Origin: Paenibacillus cremeus
GTDB taxonomy: Bacteria > Bacillota > Bacilli > Paenibacillales > NBRC-103111
DNA: 64,000 nucleotides
Direction of reading: 5' to 3'
Assembly: GCF_007786445.1 (NCBI RefSeq)
Contig: NZ_VNJI01000004.1
Coordinates: 166,287-230,286 of the forward strand
Of the stretch, positions 45,402-53,736 are shown piece by piece; position 1 is the first letter of the stretch; the number at the start of each line of letters is the position of its first letter. Made by a program: the position numbers and the translations under genes. A model generated the notes under the pieces. That model worked only from the letters and a program-made list of their open reading frames with translations. It did not search any database and was not told the origin of the DNA.

Positions 45402-45438
45402 AAAAGCCTGAAATGAGCGACACTCATTCAGGCTTTTT
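45402..45438 (-). terminator. Terminator after the GH88 relic
   Basis: AAGCCTGA-a-ATGAG pairs with CTCAT-t-CAGGCTT, with T-runs on both sides. It lies about 20 bp after the relic's stop codon and today ends the aldolase-kinase-lyase transcript. The 45222-45401 stretch beyond it would hold the PhyH-HEAT promoter; no clear site is seen. Confidence 0.85.
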
Positions 45439-45457
45439 CAAAAATATCCAGCTTCGC

Positions 45458-45547
45458 TTAGCGCTCCCGATCATACCAGTAGCCGCGAATCCCCGTTTCC
45501 ATCCGGAGCAGCGCTTCCAGATAGTAATAGTCTCCCCAAATCATATG
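45458..45547 (-). pseudogene. Relic of a second GH88 hydrolase, last 29 codons only
   Basis: The sequence codes IWGDYYYLEALLRMETGIRG and a further seven residues, then stops. This matches the C-terminus of the complete GH88 gene at 34818 (IWGDYYYLEALLRMDTALRG), and the DNA is about 80 percent identical over this stretch. Nothing upstream in this frame resembles GH88. The terminator of the lost gene appears to survive at 45402-45438. Confidence 0.85.
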
Positions 45548-45656
45548 CTTGATACAGTTCCTCAAATCTGGAAAAGCCGGTTGTAAAGACGATCTCGGTG
45601 GAATAGGTTCCAATATTATGAAGTGCATTGCATTGAAAGCAGTAATATTTCCCCAT
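45471..45656 (-). CDS. Small ORF of unknown function spanning the GH88 scar (61 aa)
   Basis: Begins MGKYYCFQCNALHN with a CxxC pair, after AGGGGGCC at a good distance and 16 bp past the stop of the lyase gene. The first 38 codons are in one frame and its end runs out of frame across the GH88 relic, so the C-terminus is probably an accident of the deletion. I do not recognise the N-terminal part; it may be the start of a lost gene. Confidence 0.25.
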   Translation of the reverse strand: MGKYYCFQCNALHNIGTYSTEIVFTTGFSRFEELYQAYDLGRLLLSGSAAPDGNGDSRLLV

Positions 45657-45671
45657 CGATTTGGCCCCCTG

Positions 45672-48600
45672 TTAAACCTCTGCAATCCTAGGTGCCCGTA
45701 ATAATACAAACTCATGCGGTATAGCCTCTTTGCATGCCAGCTCGACGACAGTGCTTGCGATATCGCAGCGAACGATACGGAAGCCGGGCATGTCCTTTTG
45801 CGCCGCCCACTGTCCCTTCAATCTCATACGCATCGTATGCGTCATGCTTTCGGCGTGCACCCATTGCCGCGAATAGACGCTGACTTCCTTTTGTAGGCCG
45901 TGTTCGTCGTATTGATCCTCCTCGAGCCCTTCGTACAGACGAAGATCAGGGTCAACGGCGCTGACTATCAGCCTATCTCCCTCTTCTCGAATCATGACCA
46001 TGGACGGCGTATCGACAGCGGACAGATGCCCGGTATGAATCGCATCGTCAGCTTCGAACAGGGCGTAGGCGATCGTTTGGCTCCGCGTGTCCTGAACGAT
46101 ATGAGCCGAACGATCTTGGCGCAGTACCCTGTATGCCGCGGTTTCCGGCGATTGCATCTGTAAGCTGAACGCTTCGATGGCCTCGCAATCCGCTCCGACC
46201 AAAATGGCGTATTCATAGCGGCCCTCCTTCGGAGCCATGCCATGCTCCAGCCAAGCTGCGGTAAAATTACCCTGCGTATCGGCGCCCGTCGCTTGATGCT
46301 TGGAATGCTGGGTCGTTCTGGACACGGCTAAGGCTTGCCCTGCCGGCAGATAATAGCCATTTCCTTTATTGTCCAGCATCCATGCCGCAGAGTTCAGCTG
46401 CACCTGCTCCTTATATGGAAACTCGCTGATCGGAGCAGCTCCATTCACCCAAATCGGATCGCCGGGATCAGGCAAATGAGCTTGAAACAGCGTGGTCTCG
46501 GTCGGACATACGTCGTTATCGTTCTCAATGTCAGTGCCTAAGCAAATGATCCGGTCATCGAAAAAGAAGGCGGACTTCCGTGCGCGGTGACTTCCTTCGT
46601 ATTTCGGATGCTCGTGAAGCTTCATCGCAAACATCCCGTTGCGGCCCTCCAGATGAAGGCCGCCGGCGAACGTCTCGTCAGACAGCAGCATTTCTTCGAA
46701 GCCGCTGAACGTATCCACGTTGCGGACGTCCGAGCGCAGGGCTTCAATCGGCTTGTGCACGGTCGTCGTCCCTGGCCAGCGGTTCCAATCCCAGCCCTCT
46801 TGACGGTAGCCGCTGTCTTCGTTATTGATCGGCTCACCATGGCTCAGGATCTGAAGATGGCCATGCGAAATGTACCGGCCGTACAGATTGGCGTTCACAT
46901 ACGTTTCGTTCGCCCATAAATAGCGGCTGTGCCCCCGCATGCCTGCTAACCAGGAGCCGCGCCGGTGAATGGCTAAAGCGGCATAGTTCATCGTCCAATG
47001 CCCGCTTGGATCCGGTTCCGGGGCGATGCCCATCGACAACCATCGGTCGACTGCTTCGATATGCTCGCAGGGCTCCAGCAGCCGCATTGCGGCAGCGGCC
47101 ACCTCCTGGTCGACCTCCTTCGTCCCGTCCGGTGTCCCGGATTGAGCAAGGTAAATGAACGGCTCCGGATCCAGCGCCCATTTGCCGGTAGGGTGGCGCG
47201 CGGCCAGGCTGAGCAGCCACTCGCGCTTGTTACTGTAAAGCCGCATGGCGAGAAGCGCCTTGCGAAGGGCTCCGTGTGCCTCTTCATGGACGCGGTAAGG
47301 CGTTCCACTTATCACATACATCATCGGCGTCACACCTTGAAAGCCGCCGACCGCATACGCTGGATAGTGATTCACATGATGATAGGCCGAGCCGTCGATC
47401 TTATATGCGGCACGCAAGCCCCGAGCAGGCGACAGCGACTGGCTGAGCCAATCGCGGAACGCCAGAAGCTCGCGCACCTTCTCCGGTGTATCGTCCATGA
47501 TCAGCAAGCTGGCAAGCATGCCGTGCAGGGTCGTGTTGAAAATATCGATATTGCCCTCTACGTCCGCCAGAGGCGTGTGGATACGCCCCGCACCGCTGTA
47601 CCAGCGCATCGTCCGCTGTGTCCGCTCCAGGCGCCCCGCTTCTTTCAGCAGGTCCCTCATCAGGAATACGGCCGGGTAGTAATCCCGGAAGTTGTACCCA
47701 AAATGATGCACCGTCCCTTGTGAACTGCCGTACGTCCACCCCTGATCATCCAAGTGGTCCAGCGTATCCAGGAACATCGCCCGCAGCTTGACTTGGAGCC
47801 TCTCCTGTTCCGTATTACGGAAGCAAACAGCCGTATCCATTAGAAACTGGGAGATTTCACTTAGCATCTCACTGTTCGCCATCACTTTCAGCTCTGCTTT
47901 TTGCGATGGCGGGAAATGGTCGAAGAACGGCAGCTCAATCGGCCGGCCAAGGATAGCATTCTCCCTACGCACGATCCCATAGTCGTCAAAACGGCGCTGG
48001 AGACGGTCCATGTCTTCCTGTGTGACGACCCGCTTAGGACAAAACAGCTCCTCAAACCTTCGGTTCATGCGCATATGTACGTCAGCCTGCTCCCGTGTTA
48101 TCGATAGGGGGAGCTCAGACAACGGCTTTAGCTGCTCGAAGGCATAAAGCGCAAGCCAATGGGCGTTAGCGGAAATGTCCGCCCCCTTATTCACGAAAGG
48201 AGCCTGGAAGTCCCGCGTGTGAAAACGCGGATCAATCGGTGTATTCAGCATCAGCTGGTCGATGAACAGCGTGCCGCACGCCGCTTCCTTCGGCGTGCGG
48301 ATGGTAAGCGTGTCCATGTCTGGATGCGGCATGCCCTGCATGTCGCGCTCGAAAGCAACCCAGGCCGTTCGCCAGCCTTGATATTCAAGCGAAAATTCGA
48401 ATCGGCAATCAATCTGATCGCCGCGACCGAATTCAAAAGAGAGGCAGCCGGCACGCGGGACCGGGTTATAAATCCACACCGCAAACGAGTCGCGCGCCTG
48501 GCTGATCGAACCCTTTTGAAACGGACGATAGCCGATCGGCTGCCTGACGGTGATGAACGAATGCTCCGCGAAATCCCACTTCAAGCTGCATGCTCCGTCT

Positions 48601-48689
48601 TTATAATGCAGATCGCTGATAGACAGGCAGGAATGCTCGTCACTTGCGAAGCATGCCGGGATAGAGTCTTCAAAACTATATATAGGCAT
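45672..48689 (-). CDS. PL8 chondroitin sulfate ABC lyase-like enzyme, cytoplasmic
   Basis: The 1,005-residue protein is built like Proteus chondroitinase ABC I: an N-terminal jelly-roll binding domain (about 1-170), an alpha-toroid and C-terminal beta-sandwiches. Catalytic matches to His388, His501, Tyr508 and Arg560 of that enzyme are the HH pair at 328-329 (GTVHHFGYNFRDYY), His438 and Tyr445 (YHHVNHYPAY) and Arg498 (AARHPTGK). YGRYISHG and GWDWNRWPGTT are also conserved. It would cleave chondroitin or dermatan sulfate by elimination. There is no signal peptide (start MPIYSFEDSIP, AAGGGG upstream), so it probably degrades imported oligosaccharides. Third gene after the aldolase and kinase. 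Confidence 0.92.
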   Translation of the reverse strand: MPIYSFEDSIPACFASDEHSCLSISDLHYKDGACSLKWDFAEHSFITVRQPIGYRPFQKGSISQARDSFAVWIYNPVPRAGCLSFEFGRGDQIDCRFEFSLEYQGWRTAWVAFERDMQGMPHPDMDTLTIRTPKEAACGTLFIDQLMLNTPIDPRFHTRDFQAPFVNKGADISANAHWLALYAFEQLKPLSELPLSITREQADVHMRMNRRFEELFCPKRVVTQEDMDRLQRRFDDYGIVRRENAILGRPIELPFFDHFPPSQKAELKVMANSEMLSEISQFLMDTAVCFRNTEQERLQVKLRAMFLDTLDHLDDQGWTYGSSQGTVHHFGYNFRDYYPAVFLMRDLLKEAGRLERTQRTMRWYSGAGRIHTPLADVEGNIDIFNTTLHGMLASLLIMDDTPEKVRELLAFRDWLSQSLSPARGLRAAYKIDGSAYHHVNHYPAYAVGGFQGVTPMMYVISGTPYRVHEEAHGALRKALLAMRLYSNKREWLLSLAARHPTGKWALDPEPFIYLAQSGTPDGTKEVDQEVAAAAMRLLEPCEHIEAVDRWLSMGIAPEPDPSGHWTMNYAALAIHRRGSWLAGMRGHSRYLWANETYVNANLYGRYISHGHLQILSHGEPINNEDSGYRQEGWDWNRWPGTTTVHKPIEALRSDVRNVDTFSGFEEMLLSDETFAGGLHLEGRNGMFAMKLHEHPKYEGSHRARKSAFFFDDRIICLGTDIENDNDVCPTETTLFQAHLPDPGDPIWVNGAAPISEFPYKEQVQLNSAAWMLDNKGNGYYLPAGQALAVSRTTQHSKHQATGADTQGNFTAAWLEHGMAPKEGRYEYAILVGADCEAIEAFSLQMQSPETAAYRVLRQDRSAHIVQDTRSQTIAYALFEADDAIHTGHLSAVDTPSMVMIREEGDRLIVSAVDPDLRLYEGLEEDQYDEHGLQKEVSVYSRQWVHAESMTHTMRMRLKGQWAAQKDMPGFRIVRCDIASTVVELACKEAIPHEFVLLRAPRIAEV

Positions 48690-48729
48690 CTGGGATCCCC
48701 TTATGTTATCCGGTTACAACACCGCATGG

Positions 48730-49659
48730 TTACAAAGCTCTGACCTCCACCTGCTTGGCATACGCCTGGAACACCGCATAGTCCATATGCCCGGCCTTCT
48801 CCGACATGGCATTGGCGGCTGCCGCAGCGGTGGCCATGCGCAGCTTCTCCTCGGGAGACGCATCGCGTTCCTCTGCGAAAGCTATACCGGCGACAAACGA
48901 GTCGCCACAGCCAACCGTATTCACGGCTTGAATTGCAGGTGGAATAACACGGTAGCTGCTGCCGTCAATGAATGCGATCGTTCCGCGGCTTCCCAGCGTA
49001 ACACAGACCTGCGGAATCCCCAAGTTTGCTAGCCGTGCCGCAGCTTCCGCCCATTCGTTCTCTCCGAGCCGGTCTCGACCCATTAACTGGGCCAGCTCCT
49101 GCTCGTTCGGCTTCACAAAGTGCGGCCGAGCCTCAAGGCCGCTGTTTAGCGCAGCTCCGCTTGAATCGAGGAAGGCGCGGGAGCCCGCTGACTGGATGAT
49201 ATCGATCAGCTCCGCATAGAAATTCGCCGGGGCTCCGGGAGGCAAGCTGCCGGACAAGACCACAACGCTCGACTGCAAAGCGAGCTTGCGGATCATGACT
49301 TTCATTTCAGCGATAGAAGACCAAGCGATCTCCGGTCCCTGCTCCAGAAGCTCTGTAGAGGATCCCGTAGATTCGTCAATGATGTTCAGACAAACGCGCG
49401 ACTCTCCCGGCACCTGCACGAAAGCGGTTTGGATGCCTCTCTCAGCCAGCCGCTGCTCGATAAAGGAACCACTGCTGCCGCCTACGAATCCGGATGCGGT
49501 GACTTCCCCGCCAAGCAGCCGGATGACTTTGGCCACATTGTTGCCCTTACCTCCGGGCTCGGCAATTTGCCGGGCAACGCGATGCACGCCGCCCAGACCA
49601 AATTGCTTGACATAATAGGTTTTATCGATCGCCGCATTCAGCGTAACGGTGGTAATCAT
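48730..49659 (-). CDS. PfkB-family sugar-phosphate kinase (tagatose-6-phosphate / 1-phosphofructokinase type)
   Basis: The 309-residue protein begins MITTVTLNAAIDKTYYV, typical of the LacC/FruK group, and contains GGKGNNVAKVIRLLGGE and the catalytic anion-hole motif VNTVGCGDSFVAG. ATG 49659 overlaps the aldolase stop codon in an ATGA, so the two are translationally coupled; the longer frame would lie inside the aldolase gene. Together with the aldolase and the AgaS-like protein it fits phosphorylation of tagatose 6-phosphate to the 1,6-bisphosphate in galactosamine breakdown. Fructose 1-phosphate is the alternative substrate. Confidence 0.92.
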   Translation of the reverse strand: MITTVTLNAAIDKTYYVKQFGLGGVHRVARQIAEPGGKGNNVAKVIRLLGGEVTASGFVGGSSGSFIEQRLAERGIQTAFVQVPGESRVCLNIIDESTGSSTELLEQGPEIAWSSIAEMKVMIRKLALQSSVVVLSGSLPPGAPANFYAELIDIIQSAGSRAFLDSSGAALNSGLEARPHFVKPNEQELAQLMGRDRLGENEWAEAAARLANLGIPQVCVTLGSRGTIAFIDGSSYRVIPPAIQAVNTVGCGDSFVAGIAFAEERDASPEEKLRMATAAAAANAMSEKAGHMDYAVFQAYAKQVEVRAL

Positions 49660-50522
49660 TTTACATCCCCGGCCTTGCCGATACATCCGCAAAGCTCCAT
49701 CTTCTCAATCGCCAACCGCTTCACGGCATCTTTTGCCGGAACCATATATTTGCGAGGGTCATTCTCCTCTGGATGAGCTTTGAAAATATCTTTGATCGCA
49801 TCGGAGAAAGCAATGCGGAGCTCGGTCGCAATGTTCATCTTGGCCATTCCGAGCGCTACAGCCTTCTTCACTTGCTCTGCAGGGATACCGGAGCCGCCAT
49901 GCAATACAAGCGGTTGTTCAACGAGGCTGGCAATTCGCTCAATCCGAGCAAAGTCGATGTTCGGGTCACCTTTATAAATGCCATGCGCCGTGCCGATCGC
50001 CGGAGCCAAGGTAAACACGCCGGTGCGCTCAATAAACAGCTTGCATTCCTCCGGGTCAGCGAGCAGTGCATCACGCTCATCCACGACGATGTCGTCCTCG
50101 ACGCCACCCACTTTTCCAAGCTCCGCTTCCACGTTCACGCCAGCCGCTGCAGCCACTTCCATCACTTTACGCGTACGCTCCACATTCTCCTCAAACGGGT
50201 GCATGGAGGCGTCGATCATAACCGAAGTATAGCCGGCGCGGATGCATTGAACGATCAATGGAAAATCCGTGCAATGATCTAAATGAAGCGCGATCGGCAG
50301 TCCGGTGCGATTGGCAGCAACGGTTGCCGCGGCGGCAATGTAATCCGGACCCAAATGCTTAACCGTCCCCACAGTGGATTGAATGATCAACGGAGACTGT
50401 GTTTCGGCTGCGGCTTCGACGACAGCTTGAAGCATTTCGAGGGTATGGACATTGAATGCGCCGACGGCATATTTGTTCTTTCTGGCAGCTTGAAGCATAG
50501 CAGTGGATGAAATAAGTGGCAT
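49656..50522 (-). CDS. Class II ketose-bisphosphate aldolase (tagatose/fructose, GatY/KbaY type)
   Basis: A 288-residue zinc aldolase with Asp82 and His83 in ALHLDHCTDF, the second zinc region VEAELGKVGG, APAIGTAHGIYKG and the phosphate-binding VLHGGSGIP and NIATELR. AGGAGG precedes the ATG. It would split tagatose 1,6-bisphosphate into dihydroxyacetone phosphate and glyceraldehyde 3-phosphate. Sequence alone does not separate tagatose from fructose specificity, but the AgaS-like neighbour favours tagatose. First gene of the operon to 45672. Confidence 0.94.
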   Translation of the reverse strand: MPLISSTAMLQAARKNKYAVGAFNVHTLEMLQAVVEAAAETQSPLIIQSTVGTVKHLGPDYIAAAATVAANRTGLPIALHLDHCTDFPLIVQCIRAGYTSVMIDASMHPFEENVERTRKVMEVAAAAGVNVEAELGKVGGVEDDIVVDERDALLADPEECKLFIERTGVFTLAPAIGTAHGIYKGDPNIDFARIERIASLVEQPLVLHGGSGIPAEQVKKAVALGMAKMNIATELRIAFSDAIKDIFKAHPEENDPRKYMVPAKDAVKRLAIEKMELCGCIGKAGDVK

Positions 50523-50751
50523 AATAAGTTCCTCCTAAAATAGTGTTTGGGGTTAGTTTAGACCAAAACTCCTTCTAATGCAGCCAGTTCCTTTTACTAA
50601 ATGGCTGTGCCTTTAAGGTTATGATAATCATTTATTGTGATTTTTTCAATCATTATTTTGCATTTATTTTTCATTTTGTTATTGAAATATTGATTTACAT
50701 GATTTAAAATGGCAACATAACTACCCAAAATGCTTATGGAGGTCATCATTC
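50523..50751. promoter_or_regulatory. AT-rich divergent control region between aldolase operon and agaS
   Basis: The region is strongly AT-rich from 50630 to 50720, and CATT strings recur every 10-11 bp (CATTATTTTG, CATTTATTTTT, CATTTTGTT). Helically phased repeats suggest a repressor such as a DeoR or GntR family member. No certain -35/-10 pair was identified. Confidence 0.35.
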
Positions 50752-51795
50752 ATGAGTCTTACTTATAGTGAAGTGAAACAGCAATATGCCGCATTGCAGC
50801 AAACTTTCGACTACCTGCTTTCGAAAAGAGAGGAGCTTGTCGCCTTCGCCCGCGCTCAATCGGTTACCTCGATTACGTTCGTTGGCTGCGGCTCCAGCTA
50901 CTGCTTAAGTGAATCTGCCGCTTTCTCCACTCTCCTGCGTGCTGGGATCTCCTCCAGTGCCATTGCCGGCGGCGACCTGATGCTGAATCCGCAGCGCTAC
51001 CGCTCCTTGCTGGCCAATACTTTGCTGGTTGCCCCATCCCGTTCCGGCAGCACGAGCGAAGTTGTCGAAGCCGTTCGTCTGATTCAAGCCGACAAGCACA
51101 TTCCGGTGCTGGCGCTCTCTTGTGTCACGGATTCTCCATTATCGAAGAAAGCTGACTTCTCGCTGGAGCTGCCATGGGCGTTCGACCACAGCGTGTGCCA
51201 GACCAGAACCGTAACCAACCTTTATACCGCCAACCTTCTGCTGGCTGCCTTCCTTGGCAACGATGAGCAGCTGATTGCCGATATTCAGAAGGCGATTCAT
51301 CAAGGCGAAGCTTACATGGCTCGCGTTGAAGCCGGAATCCGTGAAGCCGCAAGCTTCCCATGGACCAACGCGGTCGTGCTGGCCGATGGCGAGCTGCAAG
51401 GTCTTGCCTCCGAAGGTGCCATCGCATTAACCGAGATAGCCAAGGTGCAGGCTCATTCGTTCCACCTTCTGGATGTGCGTCATGGCCCTATGGTAACGGT
51501 CGGTCCGGATACGCTCGTAATCGCAGCCATCTCCGGTGAAGGCACGGAGCACCAGCGCAACCTGATGCGCGATATTAAAGGAAGAGGCGCAAGAATCATT
51601 GCCTTTGCTGACCGCTCTGAAGCCGTTTCAACGGACGATGTGGATCTGGCCGTCATTTCGGATAACGAGCTTGACATTGCCGCGCAAGGCATTCCGTTTA
51701 TTTTCATTCCGCAGATCGTCGCGCTGACCAGCGCCGAACGTCAAGGGATTAACCCCGACCAGCCGGATGGTCTCGTAGCTTGGGTTAAGCTGTAG
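50752..51795 (+). CDS. agaS: AgaS-like SIS-domain sugar-phosphate isomerase/deaminase
   Basis: The 347-residue protein has two SIS domains (about 25-170 and 195-335) like the isomerase half of GlmS, without the glutaminase half. Sugar-phosphate sites are FVGCGSSYCLSE, APSRSGSTSEV and the C-terminal active-site region LLDVRHGPMVTVG. AgaS-type proteins convert galactosamine 6-phosphate to tagatose 6-phosphate with release of ammonia, feeding the kinase and aldolase encoded divergently. A general glucosamine-6-phosphate deaminase or fructosamine deglycase role is the alternative. GGAGG lies 9 bp before the ATG. Confidence 0.85.
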   Translation: MSLTYSEVKQQYAALQQTFDYLLSKREELVAFARAQSVTSITFVGCGSSYCLSESAAFSTLLRAGISSSAIAGGDLMLNPQRYRSLLANTLLVAPSRSGSTSEVVEAVRLIQADKHIPVLALSCVTDSPLSKKADFSLELPWAFDHSVCQTRTVTNLYTANLLLAAFLGNDEQLIADIQKAIHQGEAYMARVEAGIREAASFPWTNAVVLADGELQGLASEGAIALTEIAKVQAHSFHLLDVRHGPMVTVGPDTLVIAAISGEGTEHQRNLMRDIKGRGARIIAFADRSEAVSTDDVDLAVISDNELDIAAQGIPFIFIPQIVALTSAERQGINPDQPDGLVAWVKL

Positions 51796-51812
51796 AGTAT
51801 ATAACACAAATA

Positions 51813-51848
51813 GGGTGTCCCACATGGGGCACCCTTCCTCTTTACTCG
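51813..51848 (+). terminator. Terminator of agaS
   Basis: GGGTG-t-CCC pairs with GGG-g-CACCC over ACAT, followed by TTCCTCTTT. Confidence 0.8.
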
Positions 51849-51875
51849 TTTACTTTGTTACTTGGAGAAGTTCTT

Positions 51876-52566
51876 TTATTTTGTGGGAAGCTCCCGCTTC
51901 ATACGCTCGATGATGTCTGCGCTCATGCCGCTGGGCAGAGGCAGGTCGATGCGGGCATGGCGCAGATGCCGTATAAAATTTCGTACCCGTGCTCGCTGAG
52001 CTCGAAGCTGCACGGATGCAGCCGGCTCCCGTCATCGAGCCAATCGACCAAATCCTTCGTATAATCCGCCTGAATGGCGTCTTTAACGGCCGGCGACCAA
52101 AGCGGTTCTTGGCCTTCCAGCACTTGCCCGCACGAATGCCGGGTGAAAGCGCCCCACCGTCCTGTCGGTTTCTGCCCAAGCGTAGCCGTGAGTCCCGTAC
52201 ACCGTCAACCGGTTGTCGGTCCAGAACCTGTCCGCAGACAGGTAAGCCGGACTTAAGTAGCCGCATTCGATGATCCCGGTAACCCCGTTGTCGAAGTGCA
52301 GCTCCCCGAAAGCGTAGTCCGGAGACGGATGGCTGTCGTCCAGCTTGTCTTTGCCATGCACATGTCCGACGCCCCAATCTGCTTTGATTCCGCCGTTAAT
52401 CCACACAATATAATCGACGAAATGGGTTCCGGAATTGTACAGCCAGCCTCGCGTTTTTCCATGGATGCGAACGATTTCACCGATCTCCCCGGAATCGACA
52501 ACTCGTTTCAGCTTCACGAACGAAGGCAAATATTTATGCTGGTGGCAAACGACCGTCCGAATCCCT
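51876..52566 (-). pseudogene. Gfo/Idh/MocA oxidoreductase relic: 5-prime truncated, frameshifted
   Basis: The minus strand codes the C-terminal part of a Gfo/Idh protein in three frames. LPSFVKLKRVVDSGEIGEIV and GTHFVDYIVWINGG lie in the first, PLWSPAVKDAIQADYTKDLV in the second (shift near 52110-52125), and SADIIERMKRELPTK then stop in the third (shift near 51960). The Rossmann domain (about 120 residues) is absent. It was probably once part of the aldo/keto reductase cluster to its right. Confidence 0.85.
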
Positions 52567-52655
52567 GTTAGGAAGATTATCTTATTATCGATGATCATAC
52601 ACGAATTTTTTTGAATCGAATACAAAAAAATCTGTTTTTTTGTTTGTTTATTTTT

Positions 52656-52715
52656 ATTAGCGAGGGTTTCACCCTATAGTTACCTTTTAGTTACTAACGA
52701 AACAAAAATTCATTT
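52656..52715 (+). promoter_or_regulatory. Operator-like repeats before the aldo/keto reductase
   Basis: TAGTTAC occurs twice (TAGTTACCTTT then TAGTTACTAAC), 11 bp apart and so on the same helix face, after GAGGGTTTCACCCT, itself a short hairpin. A repressor site is possible; no protein can be assigned. Confidence 0.3.
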
Positions 52716-52776
52716 CTTGTTGAACCGCCGGATGTACCCTATAATTTGGATGACAACGCATAAGGAGTGGATCCAA

Positions 52777-53709
52777 TTGAAATATCGCAGACTCGGAAAA
52801 ACAGAATTAAAGGTTTCTGTTGTGGGAGTAGGAACTTGGCAGTTCAGCGGAGCCTGGGGAAAAGATTATACCCAGGATGAAGTGGACGCTATTTTGGACA
52901 AGGCCCGCGACCTCGGGATCAACCTGCTCGACACCGCGGAATGCTACGGACCTCATCTTTCGGAAAGCTTTATCGGAAGCTACATCGAACGGAGAAAAAA
53001 CAGAGCGGATTGGGTCATTGCAACCAAATTCGGCCATAACCATCTGGATCGCGAAAATCCTTCGAAAAATTATTGGTCTGCGGAAGAGGTGCTGAAGCAG
53101 CTGGACGCATCACTGCTCGCGCTCAAAACCGACTATGTCGATTTGTATCAATTCCATTCCGGTTCGGATGAGGATTTTAACAACGATGAGCTGTGGACAG
53201 CTCTGGACAAGCAGGTGCAGGCGGGAAAAGTGCGCAGCCTCGGCATTTCCATCGGCAGCAACAGCAACGTGTATCAAACCGATGCCTCTACCAAGGTAGG
53301 CGCCAAGGCGATTCAAGTGATCTACAACCGGCTGGATCAAGTTCCCGAGCAGCATGTATTCCCTTCGTGCCAGCGCCAAGACCTCGGAGTGCTGGCGCGT
53401 GTGCCGCTCGCTAGCGGTTTCTTGAGCGGCAAATATAAACCGGGCTCCGTTTTTGCCGAAAATGACGTCCGTTCGCGCCGCGATCAGGAACAGTCACAGA
53501 CAAGACTGCAGATCGTACAGGACATCGTGCGTAAAGAAGTTCCTGCCGGCGTAGATATGGCTACATGGGCGCTGGCCTGGTGCCTGAAGCATCCCGCCGT
53601 ATCCTGCGTAATTCCAGGCTGCAAAAGCCCGCAGCAGGTTGAAATGAACGCAGCCGCGGCCACGCTGGACGAGGTAGCTGACGATCATCCGCAAGCGTGG
53701 AACAATTAA
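52777..53709 (+). CDS. Aldo/keto reductase
   Basis: A 310-residue protein with the full catalytic tetrad Asp52, Tyr57 (LLDTAECYG), Lys84 (ATKFGHN) and His127 (LYQFHSG), and an NADPH-binding end (VIPGCKSPQQVEMN). TTG 52777 is chosen: AAGGAG lies 9 bp before it and the protein then begins MKYRRLGKTELKVS, typical of the family. It would reduce a sugar or keto compound with NADPH. It is followed 27 bp later by a broken dehydrogenase gene, and the pair looks like the remains of a longer sugar-dehydrogenase operon. Confidence 0.92.
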   Translation: MKYRRLGKTELKVSVVGVGTWQFSGAWGKDYTQDEVDAILDKARDLGINLLDTAECYGPHLSESFIGSYIERRKNRADWVIATKFGHNHLDRENPSKNYWSAEEVLKQLDASLLALKTDYVDLYQFHSGSDEDFNNDELWTALDKQVQAGKVRSLGISIGSNSNVYQTDASTKVGAKAIQVIYNRLDQVPEQHVFPSCQRQDLGVLARVPLASGFLSGKYKPGSVFAENDVRSRRDQEQSQTRLQIVQDIVRKEVPAGVDMATWALAWCLKHPAVSCVIPGCKSPQQVEMNAAAATLDEVADDHPQAWNN

Positions 53710-53736
53710 TCGTGCCACAAGGTGGAGTACACGCTC

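Noticed and set aside
46998..47723. 241-aa plus-strand ORF
   Set aside because: Antisense to the catalytic domain of the chondroitinase-like gene; composition follows its codon pattern.
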